Origin: Carnegiea gigantea
Taxonomy: Eukaryota > Streptophyta > Magnoliopsida > Caryophyllales > Cactaceae
Direction: 5' to 3'
DNA: 64,000 nucleotides
Assembly (NCBI GenBank): GCA_029747015.1
Contig: JAKOGI010002798.1
Span: 20,928 to 84,927 of the forward strand
The translations under genes and the position numbers were made by a program. The notes below the pieces were generated by a model. That model did no database searches, was not told the DNA's origin, and saw nothing but the letters and a program-made list of their open reading frames with translations. Position 1 is the first letter of the stretch. Each line of letters opens with the position of its first letter. This document shows, piece by piece, positions 1 to 10,449 of the stretch.

Positions 1-177
1 AAGGGTTTGACGTAATTAACCTCTCAAGACCGGGTTTGCTGCTGAAAACAAACCTGACCTGCTGTTTTAGGTCCTTAAACAAAACAAGGATGAATTATTC
101 ACCCTTTAATCACCAAAATGAAATTACCTAGCTTGATTTGATTTTTTAAATCAAAGGGCATGGAGGGGTCTCCATCA
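1..177 (-). repeat. Diverged LTR remnant, U3 end (B/G family)
   Basis: The last bases (a gggcatggaggggtctccatca-like stretch after a TTTGATTTTTTAAATCAAA tract) parallel the reverse-strand U3 end of the LTR at 61097-62820, and the preceding GGATGAATTATTCACC segment parallels its GGATGATTTATTCATCC. The left part lies outside the window. Several small differences show an old copy. Confidence 0.5.
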
Positions 178-378
178 AATAATTGTGCTTACAGTTCTCT
201 ATCTTATCTTCGATCATGGATTTTATTAATTATACTTAGCTTGCAATAATTCTCTATCCCCTTATCGATTGTCCCATTTTTGACTTATTTTCTTTTTCTT
301 TTTTGGTTATATTTGCCCTTTACTAAGTGAATTAACAAATTTTCCAATATTAAGAATGGACAATCCTTTCCATGCAGA
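178..378. other. AT-rich unassigned DNA
   Basis: I see no coding frame, repeat or RNA gene here. It is the DNA into which element A-1 inserted. Its last bases, GCAAT at 379-383, are the left target-site duplication of A-1. Confidence 0.5.
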
Positions 379-383
379 GCAAT

Positions 384-1552
384 TGATGTAGATGTGGGTG
401 GTAAGTGAACCAAATCAACTCAAACTCAAACTAAACAAGAATCAACCAAAGAAAAGTGAATATGGTGGAAGATAGTTTGAGCTGGGTGAACAATAATAAC
501 AACAAGAAATAAGATACAACAAGACCGGTAAATAAGGATAATCCTTCACGGAGCCACTCAAGGACTTGATCTGGGAATTCTCTTGTCTTAACCAAGGAAT
601 CCACTCCAATTGGAAAAGGAAGAGAAGAGAACCTAGAACACCACTTGAATTTGCCACAATTCAAGATATAGAACTAGGAATTTAGTTGCACTTTTGAGAA
701 TCACACTCAAAGGTAATTGTATTTCACTTGAGAAAGCTTACAACTCTGCATGATTGGCTTCACACGCCCCTCCCCTTTTATAGGCTCAGCAAAAGACAAC
801 CAAAAGACTTCAACAACTCCTAACAATTAAAACTAGCTAATGAAAAGACTAAGTAAAATGAAAAGACACATCATAAAAGGGGTAGGGAAGGTTACAAGGA
901 ATATTCTAGGATTTCTTTCAGCTGATTACTCCCATCTAGAAGCATCTAAAACGTGCACAATATCAGCCACACAATCACATGTAACCGAAGACTCTTCAAA
1001 TTCCCAGAATTAATCCTTACAACTACCTCAATTTCCAGAAGCTGTATCTCCCAGCATACTCGTCCAAATCAGGTGTTCTTGAGCTTGTTAGAAAGCCCTG
1101 GAAGTCTAGTTTCCAGAATGGGCTCATTTGCTCAATTTGGATAAGCGGTTTAAAGGTTATGGCCCAAACAATACACCTATCTCAGACTGGACTGGATCAG
1201 CATAACGTATCTTTGAGTGATATTTTGCCCAATCAAATGATGTCCAAATTAAACACACTTGGGCTTATTTGAAAGCTGAAATCTTAAAATTCAAAACCAT
1301 GTGGAGCCTCAAGTTGTGGGTCCACTTGAGCTTGTCCAAAAGTGGTCACAAAAAATCGGGTTCCGCAGAGATGAATTCAGCGCCAAATTTCTAGCAAAGC
1401 TTAACCTCTTTTTGACCTCTTCATAGTGTCGTGAGTCTTTGAACTCACTTAATAAGACCAAATAAACACACTTCCAAGCATGATCTTCTTTGACCCTTTT
1501 CTTCTTTGAAATTGGACTTGAATAAAAATGATGCATATGGAAATTTGCATCA
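384..1552 (-). repeat. 3' LTR of A-1
   Basis: It starts TGATG and ends CATCA. The U3 end (right) is an inverted repeat TGATGCATAT/ATATGCATCA with a 4-nt centre, slightly mutated here. A TATAAAAGG box on the minus strand lies at about 775-782. The polypurine tract, read on minus as CCCGGGGAGTA, lies at 1553-1567 just inside the element. The end of the gag frame (1309-1552) lies within this LTR. Confidence 0.93.
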
Positions 1553-2751
1553 TACTCCCCGGGTTGTTTTGAGTTTGTCCTCAAACTCAAAGGATTGGCA
1601 AGCTTCTCATGAAGGGAGGCATGCTTATGAAATGGGAGCTCTTGTAGGAAGTGGTCAAAGGGCATCACCTCTAGAGAGATATACAAGAGGGTGAGGGGAG
1701 GATGATAAAACGGGTCATATCTGGTGAGGAGAAGAGGCGGAAGTGGGAAATCTTCTTTGGGGGCAAGGGTTTGGGAAGGATGAATGAGGGTTAAGGCTTG
1801 TCGGTCCTTTTGTGGTTTGAAGGGTTGGGAAGGTTGAATGGGGGTCAAGGTGAATTCTTCTTGGGTCAAGAGTTGCTCAAACTTTTCAGCAACCCTACAT
1901 GGCTTCATCACTTCAAGGTCTTTAACTACATGCTCTTCAATTCTTGGGGTTATGCTCAAATTCCCCTCATTATCTTCTTGGCACCCTTCTTCGGTGAAGG
2001 ATTGCTCAATTTCTTGCACAATCTCTTCTTGCTTCAACTCGGATCTTTGGGCCTCAAGTTCAAAGGTCTCTTCACCACCACAGTCCCCAAAAACAAGAGG
2101 TAGGTCAACTAGGCTTGAAGCTTTTTCTCCAAGGATCTCTTCATCTTTGTTTGGCTTTTGAGAAACCTTCTCTAAGGGAAGTATTTCTTCTTTTTCCACC
2201 TTGAGTTCAATTTCTTCTTCAAGGCTTTCCTCCTGATCGTTCTCTTCTTCCACGGCTTTCCTTTCTTCCAAAGTAATGACCTCGTTATTTGGGCAATCCG
2301 TGGATAAGTGTCCAAGCCCTTGGCACTTGAGACACCTCCTAGGTTGTGGGGGAAAGATCATTTGTGGGGTTGGTTCTTTTTGTGGGGTGAAAGGGAATGA
2401 ACCCGTGAGCTTAACGGAGATACTTTCTTTCATGGGCATGTAAGTGGATGGGTAAAAGGAACCCTTCAACTTACTACTCAATTTCTTCCAAGTTCTCACC
2501 TTTTCTTTTCCTTTCTTTTTTCGCTCCAACTTATATTTATTCCACCACTGAAGTGCACAACCTCTCAATCTTGAAATAACCACTTTGAACTTCTGTTGGT
2601 CATTAAGGATACAACAAGCAAAAACTCGTTCCACCTTAGATAACCAACCTGCGAACTCTTCCTTTTCGCCATGAAATTTTGGAATTGCAAAACAAGCATA
2701 TCCAATATCAATAAGAGCTAGTTCTTTCTCCAAGTTCTTTGAAGACGGCAT
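1309..2751 (-). CDS. Gag-like protein of A-1 (480 aa), reading into the LTR
   Basis: Structural protein of the virus-like particle, inferred from homology to the gag regions of the autonomous elements in this window. Residues ~10-100 carry the gag core with the motifs W-L-S-K-V-E-R-V-F and W-W-N-K-Y. A CCHC zinc knuckle, CLKCQGLGHLSTDC, lies near residue 140, then a long acidic Glu-rich stretch. The usual polyprotein C-terminal signature SLRTNSKQPGEYD follows at the polypurine tract, as though pol had been removed between knuckle and tail. The frame then continues about 81 codons into the 3' LTR, with a basic S-K-K-K-R-V-K patch. The frame is uninterrupted. The start ATG is the first after the hairpin leader and matches the M-P-S start of element M. 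Confidence 0.85.
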   Translation of the reverse strand: MPSSKNLEKELALIDIGYACFAIPKFHGEKEEFAGWLSKVERVFACCILNDQQKFKVVISRLRGCALQWWNKYKLERKKKGKEKVRTWKKLSSKLKGSFYPSTYMPMKESISVKLTGSFPFTPQKEPTPQMIFPPQPRRCLKCQGLGHLSTDCPNNEVITLEERKAVEEENDQEESLEEEIELKVEKEEILPLEKVSQKPNKDEEILGEKASSLVDLPLVFGDCGGEETFELEAQRSELKQEEIVQEIEQSFTEEGCQEDNEGNLSITPRIEEHVVKDLEVMKPCRVAEKFEQLLTQEEFTLTPIQPSQPFKPQKDRQALTLIHPSQTLAPKEDFPLPPLLLTRYDPFYHPPLTLLYISLEVMPFDHFLQELPFHKHASLHEKLANPLSLRTNSKQPGEYDANFHMHHFYSSPISKKKRVKEDHAWKCVYLVLLSEFKDSRHYEEVKKRLSFARNLALNSSLRNPIFCDHFWTSSSGPTT

Positions 2752-3120
2752 GAAGGATGAGGTCTAGGGTTCTTCGTGGATTGATTTGAAACATAAGTTG
2801 GCTGTGGCAAAGGTGGCACGGTCGTGCAAGGGGGCACGGTCAGGCCGTGCTATGCTTCGGCTGAAGAAAATACAGAAAAGTAGAGTGGCACGGTCGTGCT
2901 TGGCGGCACGGGGACACCGTGCTCCGTCTCGACTTGAAGATTCCTGGAAAAAGAATATGGCACGGTCGTGTGTTGTGGCACGGGGGCACCGTGCTGCTTC
3001 TCTGGTCTTCAAGACTTCGGATTGCCGGTTTGTGCCTCTTTTTTTTTTTTGTATTTTGGCCTTTTGGGATGTGTTTGGGTATGATGTGGGTCACTTAAAA
3101 GCCTTGGCTCTGATACCAAT
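2752..3120 (-). promoter_or_regulatory. A-1 leader: primer-binding site and three GCACG double-hairpin modules
   Basis: The primer site complementary to initiator tRNA-Met is at 3107-3118, 2 nt from the LTR. Three copies of a two-part inverted-repeat module follow at a ~73-bp period. The GCACGGTCGTGC parts start at 2815, 2888 and 2960. The longer-loop parts (GCACGG..CCGTGC) are at 2834-2850, 2906-2922 and 2978-2994. The first hairpin in RNA order begins 113 nt from the primer site and the last ends 64 nt before gag. Function unknown; see findings. Confidence 0.85.
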
Positions 3121-4287
3121 TGATGTATGTGTGGGTGGGTAAGTGAACCAAATCAACTCAAACTCAAACTAAACAAGAATCAACCAAAGAAAAGTGAATA
3201 TGGTGGAAGATAGATTGTGATGGTTTGAAGAATAATAACAAAAAGAACAAGGATAAACAAGAACTTGTAATTGAGATAATCCTTCACGGAGCCACTCAAT
3301 GACTTGATCTTGGGCTAATTCTCTTGTCTTAACCAAGGAATCACTCCAATTGGAAAAGAAAGAGAACCTAGAACACCACTTGAATTTGCCACAATTCAAG
3401 ATATAGAACTAGGAATTTTAGATGCACTTTTGAGAAACACACTCAAAGTACTTGTATTACTTTTAGAAATCTCACACAATCTGAATGACAAGCATCACAC
3501 GCCTCTCCTCTTTTATAAGCTCAGTAAAAGACAACCAAAAGACTCAACAACTCCTAACAATTAAAACTAGCCAATGAAAAGACTAAGTAAAATGAAAAGC
3601 CTCATCATAAAAGGGGTGGGGGAGGTTACAAGGAATATTCTAGGATTTCTTTCAGCTGATTACACCAATCTAGAAGGCTCCAAAACGTGCACAATGTCAG
3701 CCACACACTCACTTGCAGCCGAAGACTCTTCAGTTTCCCAGAATTTAATTCTTGCAGCTGCCTCAACTTCCAGAAGCTGTATCTCCCAGCATACTCGTCC
3801 AAATCAGGTGTTCTTGGGCTTGTTAGAAAGCCCTGGAAGTCTAGTTTCCAGAATGGGCTCATTTGCTCAATTTGGATAAGCGGTTTAAAAGTTATGGCCC
3901 AAAAAATGCACCTATCTCAGACTGGACTGGATCAGCACAACGTATCTTTGAGTGATATTTTGCCCAATCAAAAGATGTCCAAATTAAACAAACTTGGGCT
4001 TATTTGAAAGCTGAAATCTTAAACTTCAAAACCATGTGGAGCCTCAAGTTGTGGGTCCACTTGAGCTTGTCCAAAAGTGGTCACAAAAAATCGGGTTCCG
4101 CAGGGATGAATTCGGCACCAAATTTCTAGCAAAGTTTAACCTCTTTTTGACCTCTCCATAGTGTCGCGAGTCTTTGAACTCACTTAATAATATCAAATAA
4201 GCACACTTCCAAGCATGATCTTCTTTGACCCTTTTCTTCTTTGAAATTGGTCTTGAATAAAAATGATGCATATGGAAATATGCATCA
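3121..4287 (-). repeat. 5' LTR of A-1
   Basis: It is homologous along its whole length to 384-1552, with scattered substitutions and small indels. It runs TGATGTATGTG... to ...ATGCATCA. It is followed directly by the GCAAT duplication. Confidence 0.93.
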
Positions 4288-4445
4288 GCAATTGTAGCTA
4301 GTTATTACAAAACATTTGTGTAGGTGTTGCATATTGGATGTTGTTGTTTTTTTTTTGGTTTATTTATCTTGTATGAAGTAGTTACTTTGACATGTTTGTC
4401 ATCTAATTTTGTTAATGGGTTATCTTATCTTCATGCATATACTTG

Positions 4446-4734
4446 GTTGTGGTTGAATTATTGATTGAACTCTGTTGTGGTTCTATTGTTCGTTGAACTT
4501 GATTGGGGTTCTATTGTTTGAATGAATTCACCAGGGTTCTATTGTTGATTGAACTTGGTTGTGGTTGTATTATTGATTAAACTCGGTTGTGGTCGTATTA
4601 TTGGTTGAACTCGATTGTGGTTCTATTGTTAGTTGAACTGACCTAGGTCTTATTTATTGTTAGTTGAACTCAATTATGATTCTATTCTGGGTTCAACTCT
4701 GATGTGGTTCTATGGTTGGTTGAACTCTGTTGTG
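4446..4734 (+). repeat. 28-bp minisatellite
   Basis: About ten imperfect tandem units built on GTTGTGGTTCTATTGTTGGTTGAACTC-like sequence. The best units repeat at exactly 28 bp, while a few are shortened or carry insertions. No frame runs through it. It lies in AT-rich DNA that may belong to the CACTA-like element ending at 5711. Confidence 0.8.
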
Positions 4735-5294
4735 CGTCTTTAAACTTGATTCTGCCGAGTCTACATCTTAGTTAATCTCTTTGATTATCTTTTCTAATAA
4801 TTCTTTTTTTTGTGTGTGTTTTAATTGTCTAACAGGTTGTATTTGTGGAGCTAACATCTCTCAATGAAGAAAACAAAGATGGAGATTTTTTTATATATTC
4901 TTGGATGTTAGGCATGTTTTCAAAGTATAGTATTAGGTAGTATATATATAGAGCAATAAAATGTTCAATCAGCTACCAACAATAAAAAAATTAGTAGGAT
5001 GAATTCAAAACAATGCAAAAATATTTAGTTTTGATTACCTTAGTCTTTGTTGTTGTGTCTACAATTAATTTTTTTTCAGACACTAATGTGTAATTTATTT
5101 ATGTTTGATCTACTTGAATTTGTTGGTTTGTTAATTTTGTTCATTTATGTAGGGTGATGCTGTTGGTAATTTAGTACAAAACTTGTTAATTAAAAAAAGA
5201 ACAATGTATACAATTGTTCTATTTTTAACTTAATAAGTTTTATATTAATTACCAGCATTATTTCTTAAAAAAACTAAAATGACACAAGTAACTT
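4735..5294. other. AT-rich DNA, nothing recognised
   Basis: Many short poly-T and poly-A runs and no long frame. I found no similarity to the retroelements around it. It may be the interior of the DNA transposon whose putative right end is at 5711. Confidence 0.4.
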
Positions 5295-5711
5295 TTAAGT
5301 GTGGGAAAAATTATAATTTCTTCCATATTCCAGAGTGGGCATAGCGTAAAATGGCCGCACATAAATTGTGGGTAATTAGTACTTACTCCGTATTTATAAT
5401 TGTGGGAAATATAGGCCTATCCGCATTTTTTTATGGGTCTCTTGGATTCAGCCTTTCTATAGGCATAGATGTCGATAGAGGTAACGCTGCCTGCATACGG
5501 ATCTACCCACACCCTGCATAAGCGGGACCCACATTAGGAGGTGGTGTTGTTGTTGTATAGGTCTACCTGCATTTCCATTAAGTGTGGAGAACACGTCCAC
5601 ACACTTATCTTCCCCGCATTTAGCCTAAGTGTGGGTAACAGCTATTTCGAGGCTTATAACTTTGCTTAATAGCAAAATTAAATATGAAGGGAAGCAAGCT
5701 TTTTTGCAGTG
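5295..5711. mobile_element. Possible CACTA-type transposon terminus with subterminal repeats
   Basis: The right border CTTTTTTGCAGTG reads CACTGCAAAAAAG on the other strand, like the start of CACTA (EnSpm) terminal repeats. Inward of it, AAGTGTGGG/TTGTGGG motifs with nearby CCGCAT recur (about 5297, 5370, 5400, 5580, 5630), as subterminal repeats do in that superfamily. The matching left end and a transposase were not found, so the call is tentative. Confidence 0.35.
5471..5556 (+). mobile_element. 3' fragment of an AU-like SINE
   Basis: The GAGGTAACGCTGCCTGCATACGG block, then ATCTACCCACACCCTGCATAAGCGGGACCCACATTAGG and a GGTGTTGTTGTTGT tail, follow the pattern of the 3' end of plant AU SINEs (GGTAA-TGCGTACA..., GACCCCA-GTGGGA, TTG repeats). 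The 5' part with the tRNA-like promoter is missing. It lies inside the putative CACTA end. Confidence 0.55.
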
Positions 5712-5719
5712 TTACTTAC

Positions 5720-6300
5720 TCGCTTACTTACGCTGAATGTAATTAGTATAATCTAGCTTATTTTGGTGCATAAAGTTGTAATTAGCTTGATTAAATCGTG
5801 TTTGGTTGAAACCAATTTGACTAAGCTAGATTAGGCCAGGTTAAGCTAGGTTAGAGGTTTCTTAACTTTGAAGAAACCTCTTAACCTTTCCTCGGTAGCC
5901 CTTGAGCGTCCATATAAGGGCCTTTAGGGACCTCATTTTGCACTCATCTTTGATTATTGAAATTGAAATCAGAATTGAGAGCTTCGCCCCCTTTTATTCC
6001 TTAAACACTTTGCTTGCTCATCCTTAACTAGGCCGATTAAGGTGGTGATCAAGTAAGGTGTTAACTCTTAATTACGTGGTGTTTCTGTATCCTAATTGAG
6101 GTTAAGGGCCCTAAACTTAAACTTAATAGTATTTCTGTATGTAAGTGAGAGTTTAGATTATCATTTACCATACATTTTAGCTGATTCACAACCAGCTTAT
6201 AATGTGCCTTTCTCCTTGAGTTTCCCTTGATTGTACTCTCTCTTGGTTTAAGCTTGTGCTCTGGAATTGAGTTTAGCCTAACCCTTGTGAGGCAGATCAT
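5720..6300 (+). repeat. Degraded 5' LTR of M (R-U5 portion)
   Basis: Homologous to the right half of the B LTR. Shared blocks include CATATAAGGGCC (compare CTATATAAGAGCC), TTAGGTGGTGTTTCTGTATCC and AAGTTAAGGGCCCTAAAC. The left part is missing or unrecognisable. The LTR end near 6300 is mutated (GGCAGATCA). Confidence 0.6.
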
Positions 6301-6428
6301 ATTTGCTATCAAAGCTAAGTATCATCTTGGCCTTGAATCCAACCCTACGCGCCTCCCTCTATCTCAAACACAACCTACTGCCTCATATACAAAATCAATC
6401 CACAAAGAACCCATAGAATTTGTCCATC

Positions 6429-7202
6429 ATGCCTTCATTTCGCAGCTTGAAGAACAAGCTGGCTTTAATTGATTTTGGGCACGCCAGCCTTGCAATCCTA
6501 AGATTTCATGGCAAAAAGGATGAATTTACATGCTGGATTTCTAAGGTGGAACGAGTCTTTGCTTATTGCAACCTTGACGACCAAGAGAAGTTCAAAGTGG
6601 TTATTTCAAGATTGAGAGGTTATGCACTTCGATGGTGGCAGAATTATAAGATTAAGAGAAGAAAGAAAGGAAAAGAGAAGGTGGGAACTTGGAAGAAGAT
6701 GAGAAGTAAGCTGATGGGTGCCTTTTGCCCACCCACCTACATGCTCAAGCATGTTTCGCTGCTTCCTGAGAAGAATGACTCAAAGTCCTTATGCATGGAC
6801 ATCTTTTTTAATAGGGGGAGCTCATTTCCACCCCCTAAACCCATGCTTTTAGCCCCTTTCACCCCACAAAAAAGCCAAACTCTACAAAAAAGCCTAGCCC
6901 CTCAAACTAGACCTAACCCCGGCCGTTTAAACCCTAAGAGGTGTTTTAAGTTCCAAGGCCTTGGTCACACAGCATCGGACTGTCCCAACAGGGAAATCAT
7001 TTCCTTGGCCGAATGGGAAGTAGCAAAGGAGGAAGAGAATGAGGAAGAAAAGAAGGCTTATTTGATAAAAGATCAAGAGGAGAACCAAGAAGAAGCTAAG
7101 GTAAGAGCTAATGAGGGAGAAATGCTTCTTTTGGAGAGAGTTTCAAGTGGTTTTCAAGGAGATGAAGATGAACAAGAAAAGAACATCTTTTGGTCTTGGT
7201 GA
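6429..7202 (+). pseudogene. Gag of element M, damaged zinc knuckle, C-terminally broken
   Basis: The start ATG at 6429 heads M-P-S-F-R-S, matching the start of A-1 gag. Residues ~10-100 have the same core (W-I-S-K-V-E-R-V-F; K-F-K-V-V-I-S-R-L-R; W-W-Q-N-Y-K). The knuckle reads CFKFQGLGHTASDC: the second Cys of CCHC is Phe, which should disable zinc binding. An acidic stretch and L-L-L-E-R-V follow, the counterpart of the E-L-L-V-L-R-R sequence before protease in F-1 and H. The frame stops at 7200-7202, where a protease domain would begin. Confidence 0.75.
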
Positions 7203-7579
7203 ATGGGTCAGGATAAGGTATGTTCGTTGATCCTATATGGAGAAATGAAGCTCACCTCAGTACCTTTATCCCCTTTGAAATCCATGAAAACAAACCACCA
7301 TAAATCCATGAGCATTTAAACCTTTTTCTTACTCATAGTAAACCATTACTTACTCTTCAGGAAGAGTACAAAGGTCCACTCCCAACTCATCCATTAGCCA
7401 CCCCAATCCTTAAACATCCAAAGGTGTTTTCTAAGGTTGGTTTGAAGAAAACAGCTTTTAAGAACAAAAGGGGATTATTTAAGGCGTTGATTATATTTCA
7501 GCCTAGAGGAGTTAAACTCCCACTTGGACTGTGATTATCTAGCAAATTTGAGGGCAAATGCTCTTCAAAAAGGGGAGGA
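7203..7579 (+). pseudogene. Protease remnant and polyprotein tail of M
   Basis: Just after the stop, a frame reads G-Q-D-K-V-C-S-L-I-L-Y-G, a decayed version of the V-C-S-L-I-I-D-G-G protease start. Most of the domain is gone. Near the end, N-L-R-A-N-A-L-Q-K-G-E-D-D is the conserved tail encoded by the polypurine tract (7565-7579), closest to the F-1 tail. I saw no other function. Confidence 0.55.
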
Positions 7580-8769
7580 TGATGGAGATCCCTCAAGAAA
7601 CTATGTTTAAGGCATTCAAATAAGCTTAGATAAACCACATTCAGTGGTCAAAGTCCAAGAAAAAGCCTTTATTTTGCTAAGGAACACAAACATCAGGTCA
7701 CAGGTTCAAATCAGAATACAAGTCCTATTTTGAGTCCTTTATTACTTAAACCTCTATGAGATTTAATGAGGCAGATGTCATGCCTGCACTATTCTAAGTG
7801 AACTCACAAATCCTTCTTAGTGGTCATAAGCTATAAGCTTCAATTCCAACCTCATCCTAAGCCTTTAAGATGTGTTACTCTCCTATTTTGGGAAGGTCAA
7901 GAGGCCTTCTAGGAGGTTCAATCATGAAAATGAGGTTAAACCCACGGCAAGAATAAGTTGAGCTCAATAACGTAGCGTGCTCCCAAACTGCCCAAAAGCC
8001 AGCGCACATACCTATTTTTGTAAGCTTGATTACTCAAGCTTAATTTGGGCTTAAGAGGCTGCAAATGCACTTTTTAGAAACCTTAATATGTCGCCTTTAA
8101 GGACATATAAGGAGTTCTAGGTTACATCATTGGGTAATAGGTTAATTGGATCCATTTTCTAGGTGCTACAAAAACTATTTTAGCCTGCACATGCTGCACC
8201 TTACTGCCTATGTCTCCCAAACGGTAGCTCCATAGCTCTGCCAACTTGAGCCACCTGAAAGCTGACTTTCTAAGATTTCTAGAAAGGTTTGTTTCACCCA
8301 ATTTGAGTTGGAGACCTAGGAGACATAGCTGTTTGAATTTGACAATTGTAATCTGAAAAGCTGCTGACATAAAGCATCAAGCACTTTTTAGCTTTTGTGC
8401 TTGCATTGCTTTTTTGTTCCCTCTTGCTTTATGGACATGTATGGCCCTTTTCCTCTTCCTTTCATCTTGTTAGAGGCTCTCATATATAAGGGAGGCCCTT
8501 AGGTTGTATAAAACTAGATTTGAATGATATGCAATAGCTCAAAGCTTTCTCTCTCAAAAATCTTATTTCTCTTTATCCTTGTTTCGAAGGTGGTGAGTCT
8601 TAAGTGGAACCTTTATAGAAGTGTTGGTGGCTAAGCCTTTAGGAATTTCTTGGTGGTCCCTTAGTCTTGGTGGGTGGCTTAGCCTTTAAAACAAGTCATA
8701 TCTTATGCACAAAGGAAATTTGCAACTAAACTCAAGCAAGCTACGTCCGGCCCAACTATTTCACGCTCC
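7580..8769 (+). repeat. Degraded LTR of M (between polypurine tract and second primer site)
   Basis: It starts TGATGGAGATCC, like the F LTR on its coding strand. Its middle (TTTTGTGCTTGCATTG..., CTCATATATAAGGGAGGCCC) resembles the E LTR around its TATA box. The end is blurred: CTCCATTTGGTGTAAGAG at about 8766-8783 looks like a mutated CATCA plus TTGGTATCAGAG. Confidence 0.5.
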
Positions 8770-9156
8770 ATTTGGTGTAAGAGTTAATCCAGGTTGATGT
8801 TCTTGAGTTTATACTAGATTTCCTTACTTCGGTTTCATCCTTGTCAAGCTCTTTTTCTTTCATCCTTGTTATGAAAATCATGGTGAAGCTACACCTCTTC
8901 CTAACTTGATCTATCCCACTTTTCCTTCTTAAAACAACCTTAACCAAACACTTTCTTAGGCCCATAAACCCTTAACCTACAATTGATTTCACCACAAAAA
9001 ACTCCTCTTTTACTCCTCAAAGAACCCCACGAATAGCCTAAACACAATCCCCAACCAAAACCCCTACAAAGCTTCCAACCACAAAAACCGTGCTTTCTGG
9101 GCAGCAACTAGGCACGGGCCCCCTGTGCCTATAGGCACGACCGTGCCACTACCTTC
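8770..9156 (+). promoter_or_regulatory. Second leader of M with a GCACG double hairpin
   Basis: GGCACGGGCC..CTGTGCC at 9111-9129, then GGCACGACCGTGCC at 9134-9147, the same two-part order as in plus-strand elements E and I. Here it lies ~330 nt after the decayed primer site. The gag that should follow is absent; the sequence changes character after 9156. Confidence 0.6.
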
Positions 9157-9280
9157 TAATATAGCTAGCCTTGTAAACTCCACATACACAACCCTCACAG
9201 TGCTTAGCTACCAATAATGGGTTTCAGATGCAAACCAAAGGTATGGGCAGATTTGAGAGTGAGAGCGAGATGAGGGAAAG
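9157..9280. other. Unassigned joint between M and the D LTR
   Basis: This stretch has no recognised match. It probably contains the unlocated left end of the D LTR, which resumes after the solo LTR. GAAAG at 9276-9280 is the left duplication of that solo LTR. Confidence 0.35.
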
Positions 9281-10449
9281 TGATGTATATGTGGGGGTGG
9301 GTAAGTGAACCAAATCAACTCAAACTCAAACTAAACAAGAATCAACCAAAGAAAAGTGAATATGGTGGAAGATAGTTTGAGATGGTTTGAAGAATAATAA
9401 CAAAAAGAACAAGGATAAACAACACCTTGTAATTAAGATAATCCTTCACGGAGCCACTCAATGACTTGATCTTGGGCTAATTCTCTTGCCTTAACCAAGG
9501 AATCACTCCAATTGGAAAAGGAAGAGAACCTAGAACACCACTTGAATGAGCCAAATTCAAGATATAGAACTAGGAATTTTGAGACACAAATGAAAATCAC
9601 TCTCAAAGGTGCTTGTATTACTTTGGAAATCTCTTACAATGCTGAATGATTAGCTTCACATGCCCCTCCCCTTTTATAGACACAGCAAAAGACAATCAAA
9701 AGACTCAAATAACTCCTAACAATTAAAAACTAGCTAATGAAAAGTCTAAGAAAAATTAAAAGACACATCATAAAAGGGGGTGGGGGAGGTTACAAGGAAT
9801 ATTCTAGGATTTTTGCAGCTAATTACATCAATCTAGAAGCATCTAAAACGTGCACAATATCAGCCACACAAATATATGTAACCTAAGACTCTTCATATTC
9901 CCAGCATTTATCCTTGCAACTGCCTCAACTTCAACAGAGCATAACTTCCAGAATACTCGGCCAAATCACGCGTTCTTGGGCTTGTTAGAAACCCTGGAAG
10001 TCTATTTTCCAGAATGGGCTCATTTGCTCAATTTGGATAAGCGGTTTGAAAGTTATGGCCCAAACAATGCACCTATCTTAGACTGGACTGGATCAACATA
10101 ACGTATCTTTGAGTGATATTTTGCCCAATCAAATGACGTCCAAATTAAACAAACTTGGGCTTATTTGAAAGCTGAAATCTTAAAATTCAAACCCATGTGG
10201 AGCCTCAAGTTGTGGGTCCACTTGAGCTTGTCCAAAAGTGGTCACAAAAAAATCGGGTTCCGCAGGGATGAATTCAGCGCCAAATTTCTAGCAAAGCTTA
10301 ACCTCTTTTTGACCTCTTCATAGTGTCGTGAGTCTTTGAACTCCCTTAATAAGACCAAATAAGCACACTTCCAAGCATGATCTTCTTTGACCCTTTTCTT
10401 CTTTGAAATTGGTCTTGAATAAAAATGATGCATATGGAAATATGTATCA
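9281..10449 (-). mobile_element. Solo LTR of family A
   Basis: A complete 1169-bp A-family LTR from TGATGTATATG to ATATGTATCA, with no interior, flanked by a perfect GAAAG duplication (9276-9280 and 10450-10454). This is the classic product of recombination between the two LTRs of one element. It still holds the U3-encoded gag tail (10242-10433, minus). Confidence 0.93.

Larger units (their letters stand above)
384..4287 (-). mobile_element. Element A-1: complete gag-only Ty3/gypsy-type LTR retrotransposon
   Basis: Two LTRs of 1169 and 1167 bp flank a 1.57-kb interior, and a perfect 5-bp duplication GCAAT (379-383 and 4288-4292) brackets the whole. In element order (minus strand) it has LTR, initiator tRNA-Met primer site, a leader with six GCACG-type hairpins, one gag frame, polypurine tract, LTR. 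There is no protease, RT, RNase H or integrase, so it must depend on another element's enzymes. It resembles the plant class called TR-GAG (terminal repeats plus gag only). Confidence 0.95.
5720..9156 (+). mobile_element. Element M: old gag-only element in LTR-gag-LTR-leader arrangement
   Basis: In order: a degraded LTR end, a mutated primer site (TGCTATCAAAGC at 6304-6315), a gag frame, a protease remnant, a polypurine tract (AAAAAGGGGAGGA), a second degraded LTR, then a second primer-like site (about 8773) and a GCACG hairpin leader. An LTR that follows a polypurine tract and also precedes a primer site is the layout expected after recombination between LTRs of tandem copies. No TSD could be found. 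Confidence 0.55.

Noticed and set aside
953..1144. A 63-residue plus-strand frame starting M-H-N-I/V-S-H, repeated in six A LTR copies (953, 3687, 9850, 28317, 55778, 58367)
   Set aside because: It recurs because the LTR recurs, is antisense to the element, and two of the six copies are frameshifted.
2815..2994. Hairpin array as a CRISPR or microRNA precursor
   Set aside because: Nuclear plant DNA; arms of 5-7 bp with short spacers, tied to retroelement leaders. Too short for a microRNA stem.
2786..3142. Arg/Ala-rich 118-residue plus-strand frame
   Set aside because: It reads the GCACG hairpin leader of A-1 on the wrong strand; the repeats create the Ala-Arg-Ser pattern.
5457..5560. Whole tRNA-derived SINE
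   Set aside because: Only the 3' end is recognisable; no A and B box promoter found upstream.
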